A DNA stretch of 64,000 bases from Blastomussa wellsi (GCA_947652115.1 OX393566.1:25768748-25832747), one strand, 5' to 3'; positions 1 to 15,700 are shown, counted from the first letter of the stretch. The notes: generated from the sequence alone by a model not told the origin. Numbers and translations are program-made.

Positions 1-716
1 CGGCTGCCATTGCCTAGGGTACTTTGTTCAAGACCACATTTTAATTTCGACTTGACCGGATGTTCAGCATGACGACATTGTTGCTTCTTAATCAACTTTC
101 TCATGTTTAGGGTCAGAGCCAAAAATAATAAACAGGAACAATAACAACAACAACTTGGTGTGGCTAAAAATGGGGAAGTGGGATGGGGGTGGGGAATTGA
201 AAAGACAACTTGCAAGATCTTGGTCTGTTCGTAAGGATAGCAGAATGCCCGAAGCACATGTAGTGCTGGCTGAGGAACCTGGCAGAGTGCAATTTAACTG
301 GTGAAACAAGACTTTAAAATACACATACGTAGGGAAGACGTGAAACAATTGACGGGGAATTTATAAACTATTGGTGCTTGAGTCTTACAGCCGATAATAT
401 CACGGCAAAAGTGACCAATCAGTTTTCACGAACCAGACTTTTGACTGACAAAAAATTCTTCATTTGTCTCTGATGATGATTTCCGCTGAAGTTGTCGAAA
501 CGTCAGTCACTGTAACCGACAACAGTCCTTGTCAGGACTACCCTCACCAAACTACACGATCGAATGCTACCCCCGGGTTCAAACCATTTATTGTAGAAAC
601 CTATCTTTTAAAGACTTCATTTCAATTTTCATTTTGACTTACCTATTATGATATTGACATTATTATCGTTATTATTGTTATTACACTCAGTCATATATTT
701 TTGTCGTTTCCTGTAG
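1..716. other. Intron of the collagen gene with a repeat fragment
   Basis: No Gly-X-Y exon is seen here in any frame, so this is taken as the intron upstream of the first visible collagen exon. Positions about 465-585 carry a motif (cgaaacgtcagtcactgtaa with tcaggactaccctcac downstream) that resembles dispersed repeat ends common in cnidarian genomes. The family name is not assignable from one copy. Confidence 0.5.
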
Positions 717-761
717 GGAAGAGAGGGCCTCAGAGGTAAAACTGGCCGGGAAGGTCCAGCA
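717..761 (+). CDS. Collagen exon 1 (in window), 45 bp
   Basis: Encodes [15 protein letters not shown] between ctgtag and gtatgt. By counting back from the end of the helix it corresponds in size and position to exon 15 of vertebrate type I collagen. Confidence 0.9.
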
Positions 762-3700
762 GTATGTGTCAATTTTTATTGTCGTATTTGCCGGTTTTAT
801 AGGTGTACGAGCCTGGGGGAGCTGCAGCTCCTCCAGTTTCGAAATTTTTTTACATTAATTTTTTTTCGGGCAAAACGCTCAGTGTTCGGGCGACAACAGT
901 TTCAATTTTTGGAAACAAATTCGCAAATTGTGTAATGCTTTTGGGCAGGGAGGTTACAGCCACTAACTCCCCTCCTCCCGCAAGTCCAAAAGTACTTAAG
1001 TGCCCATACGCGTATGGTAGCTCTATATATAGTGTCCCCGCTTGATGTTGCTAAGTCGACATTTTATAGTGGATGGAAATGTAGAAAATTGGAATTGGAA
1101 ATCTTACTAATTCACCTACGCTCTTTTTCTGGCATGCATTTTGTTTCGCCTTTTGTATTCATATCTCGCAAAGGAAACTCCTTCAGTTGAGATATCAAAA
1201 TAAGCGTGACATGTAGAGGAGGTAATGAATAACATTCTCCAAGTGATCGCTTGGCTTTATTTATTTTTTGTTTATTTCAGGGATTACCTGGAGAATTAGG
1301 AGGACCGGGAACACCGGGAATTGCTGGGGCTAGGGGGAACAAAGGGCCCCAGGGGAGCCCGGGTGCTAGAGGTCCTAACGGGCAACCTGGCCCCGAGGGG
1401 GAGACCGGACGTATCGGAGATCCAGGAAAACCAGGCCTCCCAGGTGAGGAGGGAAGACCTGGGCCCAAGGGTAACATGGTAGGTGATTCGTTGTAAGAAG
1501 CTAACGAACATAAGCGGAAATAAGTAGGGAGGTAAAATTATACCCAGTACTTCATATAAGCCATGATGTTGAATTCTAATTTGGTGTCAGTGGATAAGGA
1601 GTGGTACCTAAAATTGAAGTTGCTGGTTTTTGACTGTGAGACCTTTGATTTTCATTATTATTCCGGTATTTTCATTTTTATACCGAACCAGTGTGAATTT
1701 TTATACCTGTCCCTGTGTGCCATGCTTTAATTCCAGGTTTTTAGTTCTGGAATGTAAAAAATAAAAAAAAACAAACAAACAAATAAAGTTCGTGTCTTTT
1801 GTCGCGGTTATTGACCGGATTGTTGTCAGTATACATATGCACTATATTCCTGGCCCCGATTGTTCAAAGGGTCGATAACGATATCTACGGGATAAATAAC
1901 TATCCAGTGGATTTTCTCAACACTTATCCACTGAATAGTGATTTATCCGGTGGATAGCGTGAACAACTGGGGCCTGTTGATTACGGCGCCTTGTTTATCT
2001 CGATGATATTCTCCGGTATTGTTCTCTTTCTTAATAGTAGCAAAGTGTTTGTTTTAACCGAGTGTCTTCTTTAAAAAATATAATTACCCAATATAATACA
2101 GAATCATTTAATAGCTTTTACTTCTGACATTAACCATAACCATTGTTCTAACAGGCAAAATTATGTTGTTATTTTCTGTTTAGGGTGTTGTGGGTCCTAT
2201 CGGTCCTCCAGGCCTCCGTGGCAGCAAAGGAAGAGAGGTACGGTACTCATTTTGCTTATAGAATAACCCTTCCTCTCAATTGTACGAGATATGAAGGAAC
2301 TAAATTCAAAGCGTAAGTCAACAACGCAAAGAAGAAAGTAAGCAAGAATCCACCCACAAACCCGAGCACGAAGTTATCCAGCATAAATGGGGCCCTGGCC
2401 TGGCCATTTTCACGCCCATTTGTCAGTCAACCATCAAAGGTTAAACAGGACACAAACAATCAGCGCTTTTCCAATGACAATTGCTGAGAAAATGCTTTAC
2501 ATTTTTGCTAAGATTGTTGTGCAAAACCGGATATCGTTTTGTTGCATGAGCTTGCAGGACCCTTTACTCTACAACATGCGATGAATGCAAGAGTACAAAT
2601 TTGCATTTCGCACCCGAAAGGTGTGAGATGAAGGAGGAGCTATTTCGTTTATAGTTGAACTTTTTGTTTAAGAAGGAACTAATGATAAGCAAGAACAAGG
2701 AAATAAACAAACAAACGTGGACTAATAGCCAATGACTGTTCCTTATGGAGGCATACCGTTTTTAGGAGCAAGGCGTGAATCCTAGCTAGTTCTTGCATTA
2801 ATTTAAACATTGCTGCTCTCACAGGGCATTCCCGGCCAACCTGGACGCGATGGAGAGCGTGGAGATAGAGTGAGTATTACTGTCACTGTTTTACTTGAAT
2901 GCAGTTTTTCTATCTCTAGCTCCAGATTTCTATCGCGCGGTAATACGTGATGACTAAGCCCGAGCCTGGGCGATGTAGTAGCTCTCGTAAGGTCTGACAT
3001 GAATGGTTCGATACCCTTCGTGAAAAGAATAAAACACACAACAGGAAAAATGCCTCTAGCCCCTAAAACAATAGCAACTGCTACCAGTAGAATTACAAGC
3101 TTACGACAGCTGCTGCACTATGCCGAGTATGGTCGCTAGGCATTTTCTCTTTTTTCGGTGACCATGCAAAGGCCGTGGCGTCAGACTCTCTTGATCCAAG
3201 AACGCCTAGAGACTAGGCTGGCAACACACTAGGAATAACAGGGGCGGATACAGGAATTTTTGATAGGGGGGTTCACCAGTTGAGTGATAATATGCGATCC
3301 TGTCGATGCGAGAATTTCAGCGTCAAACAAGTAGTAAAAACAAAAACTTTGGTTAGGGAAAGGGGCTCCAGATCCACCCGACCCTCCTCCTGGTTCCGCC
3401 AATGACTAACGAACTTAAAGAGCTTTATTATGTGACTAGCTTTGTGAGCGGGCCAGATGAACCAAATCCCGCTTTATGATTGGCTACCCGAGCGGTCAAG
3501 ATGGAGCTATCTTGCGTGCTTATGGACCAAAACGCAGTCTGGGTCAGTCTTTCTTTTCATTATTATTATTGTCGTCGTCAGGGGCGTAGTCGGAGGGTCT
3601 GGACGGGGCTTAACGGATAGCTGAGAATTGGGCAAAATTTTTATTGTGAGCTGAAAATTGGCCTGTTTTAAACTGATGGCTGTGTTCTGAGATCTGAAAA

Positions 3701-6700
3701 ATTCACTTATAGCTGAGAAATGGACTGAACATCAATATGATAGCTAAGAAATTCGGCGCAAGACATGACAATCTTGTAAGTACAATGGGTGTACCCCTCT
3801 CCCCCCTTTGAAAAATCCTGGCTACGCCCATGAGAACCTCGTAGTGGTCGACATCGTGGATGACGAGGTTACCGTCGTCGTCGTTGTCGTCGTCTTTTCC
3901 GTCCTCGGTACCAAGCCGAAATTTTTAAATGTGTTTAACTATTTTTCTAAACAGGGGAAGAATGGGCCTTCTGGTTTAAGAGGATCTGCGGGATCAAAAG
4001 GTGAACAGGTGGGACTGAAGTTTAGAATAGGAATACGTTTGTCTTTCCTTTCTAAAGAATTATTGTACGTTCAAATGCATATAAAAATATTGCTACAAGT
4101 AACGTCAGCAAATTTGGCACGTTTCTTTATTCATTCTCAAAGTCGTGGGAATATATTTAGTTTTCTCTAATTTTGTCGCTACTTTATTCGTTTATCTTTA
4201 TCGTACTAACCCTGTAAGAGACCATGGGAAAGAGGTACCCCCACTTCTTGCACCTACAGTTGGAGCGCTTTATTCATTTTAGCCCTTTCACTTGAGAAAT
4301 CTCTTAATGAGTACTTACCTAAACCCGTCTCAAAAACCGTTCCCTTCCCTAACGTTCCCAAAACTCAGCCTAACCCCAATCTCTCACCGGGGGATACCTT
4401 ATTGGTACTTAATTTCGCGATTTTAGTGGGACAGTATTTCGCAAGGTTTAATTTTCACGATTTGAATTGACAAAAATACTGATTTACTTTTGTATTCTGA
4501 TATCTTTTTTATTCTTCAAAGGGCAGGAAAGGACCGATAGGGAGGCCTGGCCCTTTTGGTGGCGTGGGAAAGCGGGTAAATAGCTCTGAGTATATTAGTA
4601 GCAAATTGCCATTTCATTTTCACAATTACAAGTGGCGCTTAGAGCTCTAGTCTGCCTAACAGGGCATACAGATATTCTTTCTCAACTCGTTTACAACGAG
4701 TTTGAGTGATTTTTTTGAAAATGCATATTAGCGGTGTTCTAATGTAGCTTTGGTATTAGGCCACCATTCAAATAAGGCTAATGGGTAGATCTTTCATTTT
4801 GACCATGTCGCATAATTGATCGTGCGAGTTGTATAACAAACTATTAGTGCACGAAAGTGAAGCTAGTTTTAAAACTACGTAATCTCGACGTTAAATGAAG
4901 TTATCGTTATGGTTAAGTACCATGTTATCGATTTGACTCAATCCTTTAACGTGCATTTGGTAGATCGGTTCCAAGTTACACGCCCCCTAAAATAAGATAA
5001 GATAAGGTAATGCCTGCTCCTACAGGATGTTCACTAGTTACCAGGTCTAATCGTAATGCTAAACATTTGACAAGCTAGCGCTTAATCAGTCCATATTCAT
5101 TGCCATCGTCTGTTTCGAGGGCACTTCCGGAGCATCGGGCGCAGCTGGTAAACCTGGAGAGACTGGACCGAGGGTAAGAAGAACATTTCTAAGTTACCGT
5201 AGTAGAGTATTTCGTAATGTGATTTGGCACCCGAGGGGAACTTCAATATGTAAGACACGGGGATGCGTCGATATGTAAGAGACGGTCGTCTCGCTTGGGG
5301 GTGTAAACTTTTGATTGATGGTCTCCCCTAAGGTGTCTCGGGCAAAACGCCAATATTTGTAGCTCTCAAGATCTTTTTCAGGGTTACACGCGAAGAAATT
5401 TGGAAACACAAATTTTATTTTAAGGTTTTAGGTATCTATTAGGGGTCGAAAACCTTGAGCCGTTCCCTCATTGGTCTTTTTTAAAATTTCCAACGAGCAT
5501 CCCCGTCTGTTTCATATTGGATTCCCCCCAGGGATTTGACAACCACAGTGAACAGTTCAAAGTTGCGCTAAGAAATATACATGCCCACCCTAGGCATGCA
5601 TGTACTTCGTCAGTCTCAAACTGCTAAAGTAGAAGGGTTTACAAGTATAATTAATCTACAGGGAAAGTTGAATGTAAAACTGGCGTTCTTTCTTGATGTC
5701 TTCTTTATTCGTCTACGTCTAGAAGCGTAAATCGTACTCACTTCTTAAAAATAAGCACACTAAAGGGCAGCCTAGTTTCATTGTAAAGGATTTGCCCTCA
5801 TTGAAGACACAATCAATATTCATTGCATTTAACATTATTGACTTCCGTCCAGAGTCCAGCCGCTGGGAGTCCATCCCATCCGCTTGGAGTTTGGATGCGT
5901 ACATACTTATGTTAATTATGTTAATTATGCGTCTGCAGGGTAAACGAGGGTCTGTCGGATATCCTGGGGCACCGGGAAGAGGTGGAGGCAAGGTATTGCG
6001 GTAATATGATAAATTTGTGTTGTAAAGACCCTGGCAAATGAGGACACGTTGTTGCGGATACACCATTGTTCGTGATGTTTCCTTGCGCGAGGAAACGGAG
6101 AAACAATGGACAAATGGGCAAACAGGGAGCTTTTGTCTCCACAACAATGTGCCCACCACAATGTGTCTGGTGAACTATGTTGATGCAATCAAGTAAAATT
6201 ATGTAGTCGTGTGTACGAAACAATATATTTTTTGGGGGCGGAATGGCATATGAGAAATGATTTGAAAACAGGAGGTGTATTTTCTGAAGCATACTAAAAT
6301 TCGGAACTATAATTCTCGCGTTAACAACTATTAGTCTATAGGCTAAAAATGTCTATTTCGTTTTCTACCAGGCTTACGGAATAACATCATTTCTTTCCAA
6401 GTCACAACTTGTTCTCGTATACGTAAAAAAAACAATACTGCAGAAACCAATAACCAAAACAACCCTGTAAAAATGCGATGCGATATTTACTAAACGCCTT
6501 TTTGTTGTTGTTTTTTCAATTAGGGCGCTTCTGGAGTTCCAGGAACACCAGGGATTGCAGGACAAAAAGGAGATTTGGTGAGAAACCCAGACTGGACATT
6601 TTGAAATCACAAGTTGGTGCTCACTGGACTCACTTACACAACATTCGTTAACATACTTCTTTATTTCCTCAGGGCGCTTTTGGAGATCCGGGAGAAACGG

Positions 6701-9700
6701 GAAGACCAGGAATGCAGGTATGCACTGAAACACGGGTTATATGCCATGTAGGCGAAACGTACTCTCGAAATATCATTTTCCACAACATTTTAGTGGGCAT
6801 CATACTTAAACTCCTTCTTTTTTGTATACAGACAACGTTACTTTACTTAAAGGAGCTCGGTCACTGATGACACAGTTTGAAAAGTTTAGCTTAAATTTTT
6901 CAAATTTGTCAATTACAATCCTTCTCAATCTTCCTCATTCAAAGCCATCCTTGATTCTTCTTAGTTTATTGATGTATCTTTGGTGTTTTTCTACCGTAGT
7001 AAACTTATATTTCAAGGTTTCCTTTGATTTGAAGGCAATTTTATACATTGCAGAAGTTGGCAGGCGACTGTGCCATTCGCATTCTTGTCGGCCATTGTTG
7101 AGAATGTGACTATGATTACGAATTCTATAGTTTTTTTGGTTTTCGCCTTCTCTTTTGCGTATTTCAAAACCCTTGCCTGTATATCTTTTGATCTGTGTTT
7201 TAACTCCGACTTTTTTTGAAATACTTCTCCCAACATGTTTGCGAATTTTTCGTGACTGATGCCCTTTTTGATTCAGGATTAATTTCCTCCTGGTGTTTCG
7301 TTGCCGATATGCGGCATACTTACTATTGGTCGTTATATGAAAAACCCAAACTCACCAGCCTAGTTGCACGACTACTTGAAGGAGTTACGTCACGATATTT
7401 TTAGACACCAAAATATAATAGTTTGCTCAGGAAGAAAAACACCAAATGAGTGATACTAAACCAAAAAGGAACAAGAATGGTTGAGGATGGGGAAGATTGA
7501 AACGGATGTCTCCAGCGTATTGAATTTTCAGAGTTTCTTTTTTAAGGGAATGCGTGGACCAAGAGGAAAACCAGGGCTTCATGGTGCACCTGGAAAGCAG
7601 GTCAGAACCAGTTCTTTCTTGAGTATGATTTCTAGCTATACACAGTCTTCATGGACAAAGATGTAAAACCTCTCTTACCTTAGGTTGTTTATGATTTACT
7701 GACAACAACACAGACTCAGCCGACATAAGTGCAAATACCGTTATATAACATAAAATGAGTTTAGTCCAGTAACGTTTGGTTTACATTACTGTGTTCAGGG
7801 GTTACCTGGAGATGATGGCCGACCCGGGAGAATTGGAAGACAAGTAAGTAGTGTAGCTCTATAAAGGATTACACCTTGGCTTTATAACCCAAAATAGCTG
7901 ACGATACTGCAGCAATAGAACGAGTTTTGACATTTCTCGATTACTAGCTTTTATCTCACGCAGCACATGATCTCGTGATTTCATTTGGTCCCCATCAGAA
8001 GAGGCGTTGTCAAATGTTTCTCTGTTTATCATGTTCTAGTTTAATAAAACACCCATTTCATTTGACTCATACTTTCATTGTGTTGTCATGAAATAAAGAT
8101 TTTTAAAATTCTGTTTTTGAAAGGGACCGCGTGGTATGATGGGAAGCGTAGGCTTCAATGGTCCGAGAGGATCGCAGGTAGGATTTTATGCCAGTGGTTA
8201 CCCACGGTGACCTGCATGACTCCATCATTACGGTCAATGACATTTTAAACACGGAAGCTAATAATCAATATTATTATATAGCCTTTAGTGTTTGGGAATT
8301 ACACCACTCGTAAAATTCATACGAAACTACATCCGGGACTGTAGTGGCGTATTTTCCATATCTTCGCTAGTGAGGATATCGATGATGTCATTTCCCGCCT
8401 TGCGCGATTCAGTTTGTGTTTTTGTCTCTATAATAAAAATAAAGTTACACGTTAGCTCAAAGCTATGAATTTTATGTTCTCGTGGCAAGAACAATATCTC
8501 ACTCGTTCGCTGCGCTCACTCGATATTGCTCTTTCCACTCGAACATAAAATTCATATCTTCCGCCACCGTGTAATATCCTCTATATAATTTCTGTCCCAT
8601 GTTGTGACGTGACTTTTTTATCTGCCAGGGCCCGGATGGAAGACCTGGGACGAGGGGACGTCGTGGACCTCGAGGGCCCAAGGTGCTGCAAAGATTTTGT
8701 TTCATAGGCATTTAAGAAATGAAAAAAAAAAATTCTTTACTTTACCATCGGTTAAAGTCTGGGAGAACGAGGAACACAGTGAATAACGGGCAATAAGCCA
8801 AGAGAGGGAAAGGGAGGGAACGCCTGCAAGGAAAAATGAAAGGTTGAATTTGAGGTATTATTTGTTCTGGGTAATAAAGCGGTAAAATTTTTGAAGTTAG
8901 CCAAAATTACTCACGTCACAAGCAAGTTGCTGTTTATTTGACGTTCTTCAATGCATAATCCTCTGAGTTATTTGGATGCTCGATTCACCTTAATTGCTAA
9001 TCCGTTACACACTTGTTCATCAACAATGCCATAATTTGAAAATTCTTAAAGGGAGCTAGTGTTCCTGCGCTGACACGTAATTGTACAGAAAAATAGTTTT
9101 ATAAGGAAAATACGAAGCGCGGAGAGGTCGTTCTGCAAAACAACATTAAGAAATTTCTTGTTCCTTCATAACTATTGACATTTGTATCAAAAGGGTGATC
9201 GTGGACAGAAGGGTCTTAGAGGAATTCCTGGCAGATCGGGAAGGCAGGTAAGTAAAGTTAACACAGTTTATTCGTGATATGATAGCCTTTGAAGGACAAT
9301 TCAAAATATTGGCCAGGCCAAACCTCCTCATTTGTGTAATTCGACTTAATAAGACCATCAGTCACATTGAAAGAGCATGCGGTTCCTGCTCATGGTTTAC
9401 AACGAACCCAACGAAATGTGTGAAATGTTAACATAGGTAGGGAGAAAAGAAATAAAAATATTCTTGTCTAAGCATTTTTTTGCTTATGTTGTTTCCGTCT
9501 CAGGGTCGACGTGGAAACAGAGGAGAACCTGGTTTCCAAGGGAGCCCTGGATTGCAGGTTAAAAGTTTATTTCAGTTTAGAGTGGACTATTAAACCGAAC
9601 AGTGGTGCGTGTGGTAGATCTTCATGTCCATATATTTATCATTTGCAGGGACTGCCGGGACGGCTGGGTGCCCCTGGCTACCCTGGTCGTGCAGGGAGAA

Positions 9701-12700
9701 GGGTGAGTTTGATTACATAGGATTATTCTATTCTATGCTACTTTTCAATACTAGCAGTACTAGGAGGTGATGAATTGAAGTTCTATCCGACCTATGGAAC
9801 ATTATGAATTTTAACTTCAGTAGATCCAATCTGGCGGATTTCGATGGCATCGTTTACAAGTTACTTGTCGTTACTCGGGGGGGGGGGGGGGGGGGTCCAA
9901 ACTTTTACTCAGTTGATTAATAATAAACGATCCTGTCGATGTGAGAATTTCAGCGTCAAGCTGAGTAAAAACAAAAGATTCGGTTAGGGAAGGGGGTTCC
10001 GGACCTCCGACCCTACCCCTGGATCCGCCACTGAATACTTCACCATTTATACTTGCAGAGGGGGTATAAACAGTTAAAATGCCAGAAATTGTCTAAAGCT
10101 ACCGACTCTAGGCACTTCATTGATGTAAATCGTGTTCTTCTTTTATACAGGGAATGCGTGGAACATACGGCAAAAACGGAAAAGCTGGAGAAGCGGTTAG
10201 TCTCACTAAATAAATGGCTCGCGGGTGCTCGCATGCTATCTTTAATGTTTATTGTGTTGAGTCTGAAGATATATAATAATACCGAAATAGAACATCGTAG
10301 GTGATTATTGGCAGAAAAATCGTTTTGGCCATGGAGAGACCTAAATTTCGCGAAAATTTGATAAACTTGTAATCTCAGCTCAGAATGAGCGCTGTAGGTA
10401 TTAAAGCCGTATCAATTTTATAATAACAAATGAACAGCAACATAACAAAAAAAACTTAAAGCGGGTTGAGAAGTTCCGTTTTCGAAGCACGACTCTGTTA
10501 CAGAGTTTAGTGTTCTCTCGATCTGTTGTGTGAAATGTTAACTGGCCTTAGGTCAATAAAAGTATTTTACGCCGAGGTTTTACATTTCGCGACAACTTCT
10601 TTTCACCGACTTTAATATTTGATACACGTGGCAATTGTTATAACTTCATTCATGATTGAGTTTGGTGTTTATTCTCAGGGACCCCGTGGAATCCCTGGCG
10701 AGCCTGGACCCCTCGGACCACCGGTAAATATCACAAATTGAAATACAGTACAGACTTAATCAATGATTATGCAATCAATACTAAATGACTATTTTCCAAT
10801 CCGAAACTGCGTTCTTGGACCGTGCTTGACATGGCGTCGTAGAAGGGCAAAAATATTGATCTCTGATCTCGTTCGTATAATGAAATGTCTGCGAATCTGG
10901 ATTTCACTGTATCAATGTTATCATTGACTCCCTTCTTTTAAACGCTGATTTATTCCGTGGCTTGTAGAGCAATACCATTTTCATTGGGTATTTTCATTCA
11001 GTATTTTATCCCTTGAATGCTTGGTCGGCTTTCCTGTTGCAGCATTCCTCAATTCTATTTTTTTATATTCCAGGGTTTTCCAGGTCCATATGGGGACTAT
11101 GGCTTACACGGCCTTTCTGGAACTCCTGTAAGTTAGACTGGGTGCGAATCGTTATTTAAATTTGTTTTAAAGAAGAGAAGATATCGAGAAACATTTTAAA
11201 ATAAATGTCAACCTTGCATTAAATAGGGTGCCAAGGGCAAGCGGGGAACGCTAGGAATCAGTGGCTCACAAGGAAAAGCAGTGAGTATTTCAGAGAAGGT
11301 TTCGTGTACGTAATATTAATATTAGTTCTTTTTCTTTAATCGAGCTGAAAATTAAATTCAAAGTATGAGTTAACTGAACAGAAGAACATCTGGTTACACC
11401 AGCTGTGGATCTAACAAAGTGGGGCGGTTAGAAAACGCGATCTTTACACTGGAATTTCAGGATCCTGAAACATTGTCGATAAAAGAAGACATAGAAATTT
11501 ACCTGATCAGTGCGTGCTACTGATATAGATTGTTACAGATTCACTGGGTTTAAAGTATCGTTCGTTTTCTATTTCAGGGGTACCGAGGAAGGCGGGGACG
11601 CCCTGGGAGAAAGGGGTCGAAAGGAAAACCAGTGAGTAAGCGAATCGAAAATTGGTCTGAGTAATCGAAGAGTATAAAATGGTGGTGTTCCATTATCCAC
11701 GGCGGAAATTTTAATTATTGCTCGTGGAACGTGGCATTGAGATTCTACTTTATCTTGATAAACACAAATTTTCATATTTATTTCTTTATTTACTCCTTAT
11801 ATTTATTTTATTTACGTAGGTTATTTACGCAACACTTTTTAGAAAGAGAAAGCGTTTCATCTCATTTTAAACACGGTGACCTCTTTTTTGAGTTGTTGAG
11901 TGTATATTTCGCGCTTATCTTTTGTTTTATTTTTGACGATTATCTGTTTGTTCGGTATTTCTTAGGGTGACAGGGGTTATCCAGGTCTCCCAGGATTGAA
12001 CGGAAAGGACGGTCAACCGGTTGGTACAATAATTTAAAAAAGCTGGATTTCTTATTTTCAGGCACGTTTTATTTTATATACAGATAAAGGAACGCAAATC
12101 ATCTATGTTTAACGCCTTCGAATGTTTTTTCTTTACAGGGAATGGATGGAAGGCCAGGCACACATGGATATCCAGGGCCCCGCGGCTCCAAGGTAATTCA
12201 AAGATTAATTACCATCAGACTACGAGTCTGATTTCCCTGTTTATTCCTTAGAATCTCTTGATGATGTTGACTGCCAGCAATCTCCCCGACAGTCTCTCTT
12301 TTGCTCTAATTAAAGGCAGTGGGGAGTCCACTGGGGACGAACCCAAAATTAGTTCACGAAAGGGAAACGTGCAGCGGAGCTGTCACAGCTATTTTTAAAA
12401 TGTTATTTTTCTTATTTAAAGGGAAAAGATGGCCAGCTCGGAACGCCCGGAAAGCCTGGCAAAGAAGGAGATATGGGCTTGTCAGGTGATAGAGGCTCCA
12501 GAGGTTTACCTGGGATTACAGGGTCTCAGGTCAGTTTGAGTTCAAGGGCACTATCATGGTGATTTTATTGAATATCCAGTACGTTAATTTGCTCGTACAC
12601 GAAACATAAGCTGACTCCTACCTCCTTGCCAGGACTTTCATAAGTTTGCACACCAGCACTGTTGCACAGTTTCAACCAAAACCGAAAAAAAAACTTTGGC

Positions 12701-15700
12701 CAGTCACAAAGGACGGAGACAATCCCGTGAACCAATCAAATCTCGAGGTAATTACACATAGCCGACAAAAAAGCGCGGGAAAACGTGCGCGTGGGAGTCA
12801 CGATTGGTTTTGGTTTTACTCCTTATTGGTTGAAATAGTGGCGAGACTAATCACCGAGCTCAGTACTGCAAAACCAAGGCAATTCGCTAATTACTTTCGA
12901 CACCCAATTTAAAACTGCTCTATCACATCGCAAACGAACTTCTTTTTACACAGCTATAATGAAACATAAATATTAAAAAAATTACCGAGTGGCAACAGTA
13001 TTTGGTGCGTTTCATTACTGACACCTCGAAGTTTTCAAGTAGCCCATATTTGACGTTTGCCTATGTTGTTGTTTAAGGGACCTCAAGGACAGCGCGGCGA
13101 ACCAGGCCCAAAAGGATCCGAAGGAATAAAGGTATAATTATTTTGGGGATAAATTGTCCAGTAATTTAAGAAGCGAAGCTACGCAATGTGCTATTTGAAT
13201 GTAACATCACACAGTCAGTGATATCAGCCACCAGAAAAATGAGCCTCTCCCAAAAAGGAAGCAACCCTTTGACATTCCACGCCCCGCCGGTGCTCTTATA
13301 CACAGCTAAGTAGGCCTTGGTGCTACCTATAGCTATGTGCAAGAACATACCTGGAAACAAATGATGTGAAATCTCAATAATATGTGAAGGAATGGTAGTG
13401 CACCAACGGTGGGTCTTCCATGACCTTTACCCTTAAACGCTGCAAATAAACTATCGCTTACTTATCAGGGTACTAAAGGACGTACAGGCGACCGAGGGTC
13501 TAAAGGAGAACTGGGTGGCCTGGTAAGAGTTTTTTTGCTATTGCTACTGCTTCGTCTATTACTACTAATTCAATTGTGTGAGACTGCGTATATTGCAGCA
13601 TATTTTTGTAACAATGGTGTGTTTTTGTAGTAATGAAGAAATCAACGGCTTATAAGTTACAAGATATTCACTGCTTAATTTGCCTGAATATTGCAGGGAT
13701 CGCAAGGACCTCCGGGAGAAGACGGCGAAATAGGAAGGCCCGGCGGCGGGGTATGCTAACTAAACTCTTATCATTGATTGGCAAGGGAAGATAGATCTAT
13801 AGTTTATATTCATAAAAGGCAAATTACAGAGCGGACACTCAAACCGTGAACACTTGACATTTATTTTTACATTTTTGTTATGATTATCCAATGAGAGCTC
13901 TTGACGTAAACCAAAGGATTAGCATTATCAGCACCTATAAGTAAGCTCATTCTTCTGTTTATATGAATGGCTAAAATAAATGTGAAGTGTTTACGGTTCG
14001 AGTGTCCTCACTGTGTAACCTATAATAACGGATCAACGCATCGATCGAGGCTTAGCTAGATAAAGAAAAAAGAAAAGGCGAGGCGTGTTTTGGACTTATT
14101 GAAATAGTTTTATTTCAGAAACCAGTGTTATAATTTTTTTACTTTCAGAATGTTTCTGTTTTTCTACTTTTCTTATTTTTCTTTTTTCCTATTTTTTCAG
14201 GGAATAAGAGGATCTCCTGGCTTGCCTGGTAGACCGGGAGCACAGGGACCCGTCGTAAGTAAATCATTTCTTTTTTGTCTCCGTTTAATTTGAATCCCTC
14301 TTACCTTGCGACATCTTTTTTTTCAGGGTCCGGAGGGTGAGCCTGGATTTGAGGGTAACCCTGGAATTCCTGGCACAAAGGTACAAGGCTAATACCAATT
14401 TTGACATAATTATGGCCGCATCAAGTTGTGCATTAGTAAATTGTCTAATTAACATAGAAAATTCTTGGACTTATAATCTTCTCTCTCGTCGTAACCAAGA
14501 GTTAAAAATGTATATGTTTGGTAAGTGAGATCGCACTTTTGCTTTTCGTTCTGAAGTGATTCGTTTAACCCTTTTCGAACTATCAATTTTATTTTAATAT
14601 ATTTTTATTTTGATCGTGCCGACGAGCCCAGAAAGGGCGAAACAGCTGTCCACGGTTACACGGTTACAGTCCTGCTTTATCGGTTTCGGTCCTGTTGATG
14701 TCTCGCAAAGTCAATTTTATACGTATTTCAGTATTGGTCCTTGCAGTTGTGTGTACGTTATATTTTATTATAATACTGTGTCTAAAATTAAATATAAGTG
14801 TCCATTTCACGTTCGAGCTCGTCTTCGTGTCCCGTTGGTGATTGACCAAATCAGGGATCGATATTTTGTTGTGGTCTTTCAGGGAGCCAGAGGAGCTTAT
14901 GGCAAATCGGGAAAGCCAGGGAATCCTGGTCTGCCGGTGAGTTGCATTCTCTTCTAGTTCAACTTAGATGTCATATGGCAGCAGAAATCTTTTTATTGTA
15001 CTTTTGTTTTAATTACCAATAAGGAAAGAACAGTTACTCCCGATTTCCTACCTTCAGGAAAATGGTGTAACCCTGTCCTTTTTTCAACGTAGCATCGTCG
15101 AAAATCAAATGAATTAATAACAATGTCAACAACAAAATAATCAGCTTTTGCTATGTTACAGAATTACTTCCTTCGGGAATATCTATGTAACATTGAACTC
15201 TCGCGTACGGCTTTAAGTGCTGTTTACTTCATGGCATTTTCAACGCCTTTTCTTTTATCAAACTAAAGCAAGCGTAACTCACTCCGTCCAGTCACTCGGA
15301 AATGGCTTATTACTTACGACACGCTAGTTTAAACCACTCTAAATGCGATATTCCATTGAGTGTATGATATACATTTACGTTTTGGTTTTTACCTTTCCAT
15401 TAAGGGAAGAGAAGGTCAAAATGGCATGCCTGGTCCTGATGGCCTGGATGGGCCAACTGTAAGTAAATCTTTGTATTTATTTTAAAGTCAATCCCTTTGG
15501 CTGGGTAAGGCTGCTACATCTGAGACTGTAGTACTGTAGTCCCGAGCACTAGTGTCTGGGCACTGGCGTGGTGTTGTGTTCAGACAGTGGGAACCCGCTC
15601 CAGTACTCCTTAGCCAAATTTGGTACAGAGAAGATTAGTGCCTGGGCACCGGCCCAAAATTGGGGTTTATTCAGTTATTGCGAGCCCAAGTTGTAAAGTA

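Noticed and set aside
465..520. A hammerhead-like ctgatgatga ... cgaaac arrangement
   Set aside because: The sequence between the two motifs does not form a convincing stem II, and stems I and III were not found. Treated as a dispersed repeat fragment.
1277..1477. A collagen-like Gly-Pro-rich reading frame on the minus strand opposite exon 2
   Set aside because: The reverse complement of CCN GGN codons again gives Pro and Gly codons. It is a mirror of the real exon and lacks consistent splice sites.
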